Program-made: the position numbers and the translations under genes
The notes under the pieces: generated by a model
The model's input: the letters and a program-made list of their open reading frames with translations, nothing else
Told to the model about the DNA's origin: nothing
Databases searched by the model: none
Source: Limisphaerales bacterium
Lineage (GTDB): Bacteria; Verrucomicrobiota; Verrucomicrobiia; Limisphaerales; UBA11358
Direction: 5' to 3'
NCBI GenBank assembly: GCA_003455565.1
Contig: DMQW01000243.1
Location: 1 to 6,896 of the forward strand
Length of the DNA stretch: 6,896 bases
Part shown: positions 6,842-6,896 of the stretch, piece after piece
How the letters are laid out: the number at the start of each line of letters is the position of its first letter
Position numbering within the stretch: position 1 is the first letter of the stretch

Positions 6842-6877
6842 CAAAGTAGGACAGGCGCGCTGGAGTTCAAGCTTTAG
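6842..6877. repeat. 36-bp direct repeat, copy 2 (upstream of the pectate lyase gene)
   Basis: Exact copy of 5572-5607, offset by 1270 bases, same orientation. The remaining 19 bases to the window end show no similarity to the sequence beyond copy 1, so the repeat does not extend. No gene or further signal is seen in 6878-6896. Confidence 0.97.
6843..6870 (-). promoter_or_regulatory. Candidate pectate lyase promoter inside the 36-bp repeat
   Basis: On the minus strand, TTGAAC (6870-6865) and TACTTT (6848-6843) are separated by 16 bases. TACTTT is followed by GGCGCG and then the ATG at 6836. The six-base distance predicts a transcript with no 5' leader. The sequence is identical to the one before recQ. 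Confidence 0.5.
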
Positions 6878-6896
6878 GGAAACGCTGATTTAATCC

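Noticed and set aside
1..6896. CRISPR array, tRNA or rRNA gene, phage or defence system
   Set aside because: No regularly spaced repeats, cloverleaf-like segments, rRNA signatures or defence-type domains were found. AddB and RecQ are read as housekeeping repair proteins here.

Overview
The window looks like a chromosomal segment from a GC-rich, Gram-negative-type bacterium that degrades polysaccharides. My best guess is Verrucomicrobiota, near Pedosphaera/Limisphaerales. That guess rests on exported GH92 and PL1 carbohydrate-active enzymes, an AddAB-type recombination nuclease, near absence of Shine-Dalgarno sequences, and small dispersed-type repeats between genes. No rRNA or other phylogenetic marker is present, so the taxonomy is inference.

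Layout, left to right. On the + strand, positions 1-426 hold the C-terminal end of an AddB-like nuclease subunit with its iron-sulfur cysteine motif. It overlaps, through ATGA, a gene for a lipoprotein-type methionine sulfoxide reductase B (423-971). After an 84-base gap comes a secreted GH92-family glycosidase (1056-3332). It meets a convergent recQ helicase gene (minus strand, 5565-3382). Upstream of recQ on the same strand lies a secreted PL1-type pectate lyase (6836-5688).

Functionally there are two themes. AddB and RecQ belong to DNA double-strand-break processing, although they are on opposite strands and not co-transcribed here. The GH92 enzyme and the pectate lyase are exported carbohydrate-active enzymes, presumably for mannose-containing glycans and pectin. 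MsrB appears to be a membrane-anchored repair enzyme for oxidised methionine in envelope proteins.

The most interesting structure is between the genes. An exact 36-bp direct repeat (5572-5607 and 6842-6877) sits immediately upstream of both minus-strand genes. It contains a -35-like TTGAAC and a -10-like TACTTT 16 bases apart. The -10 ends only 6-7 bases before each start codon, which is the geometry of a leaderless promoter. The GH92 gene has an unrelated TAATAT at the same 6-base distance. Between the lyase and recQ there is also a pair of inverted, GTAG-headed hairpins (5621-5686) that resembles a REP doublet (REPIN).
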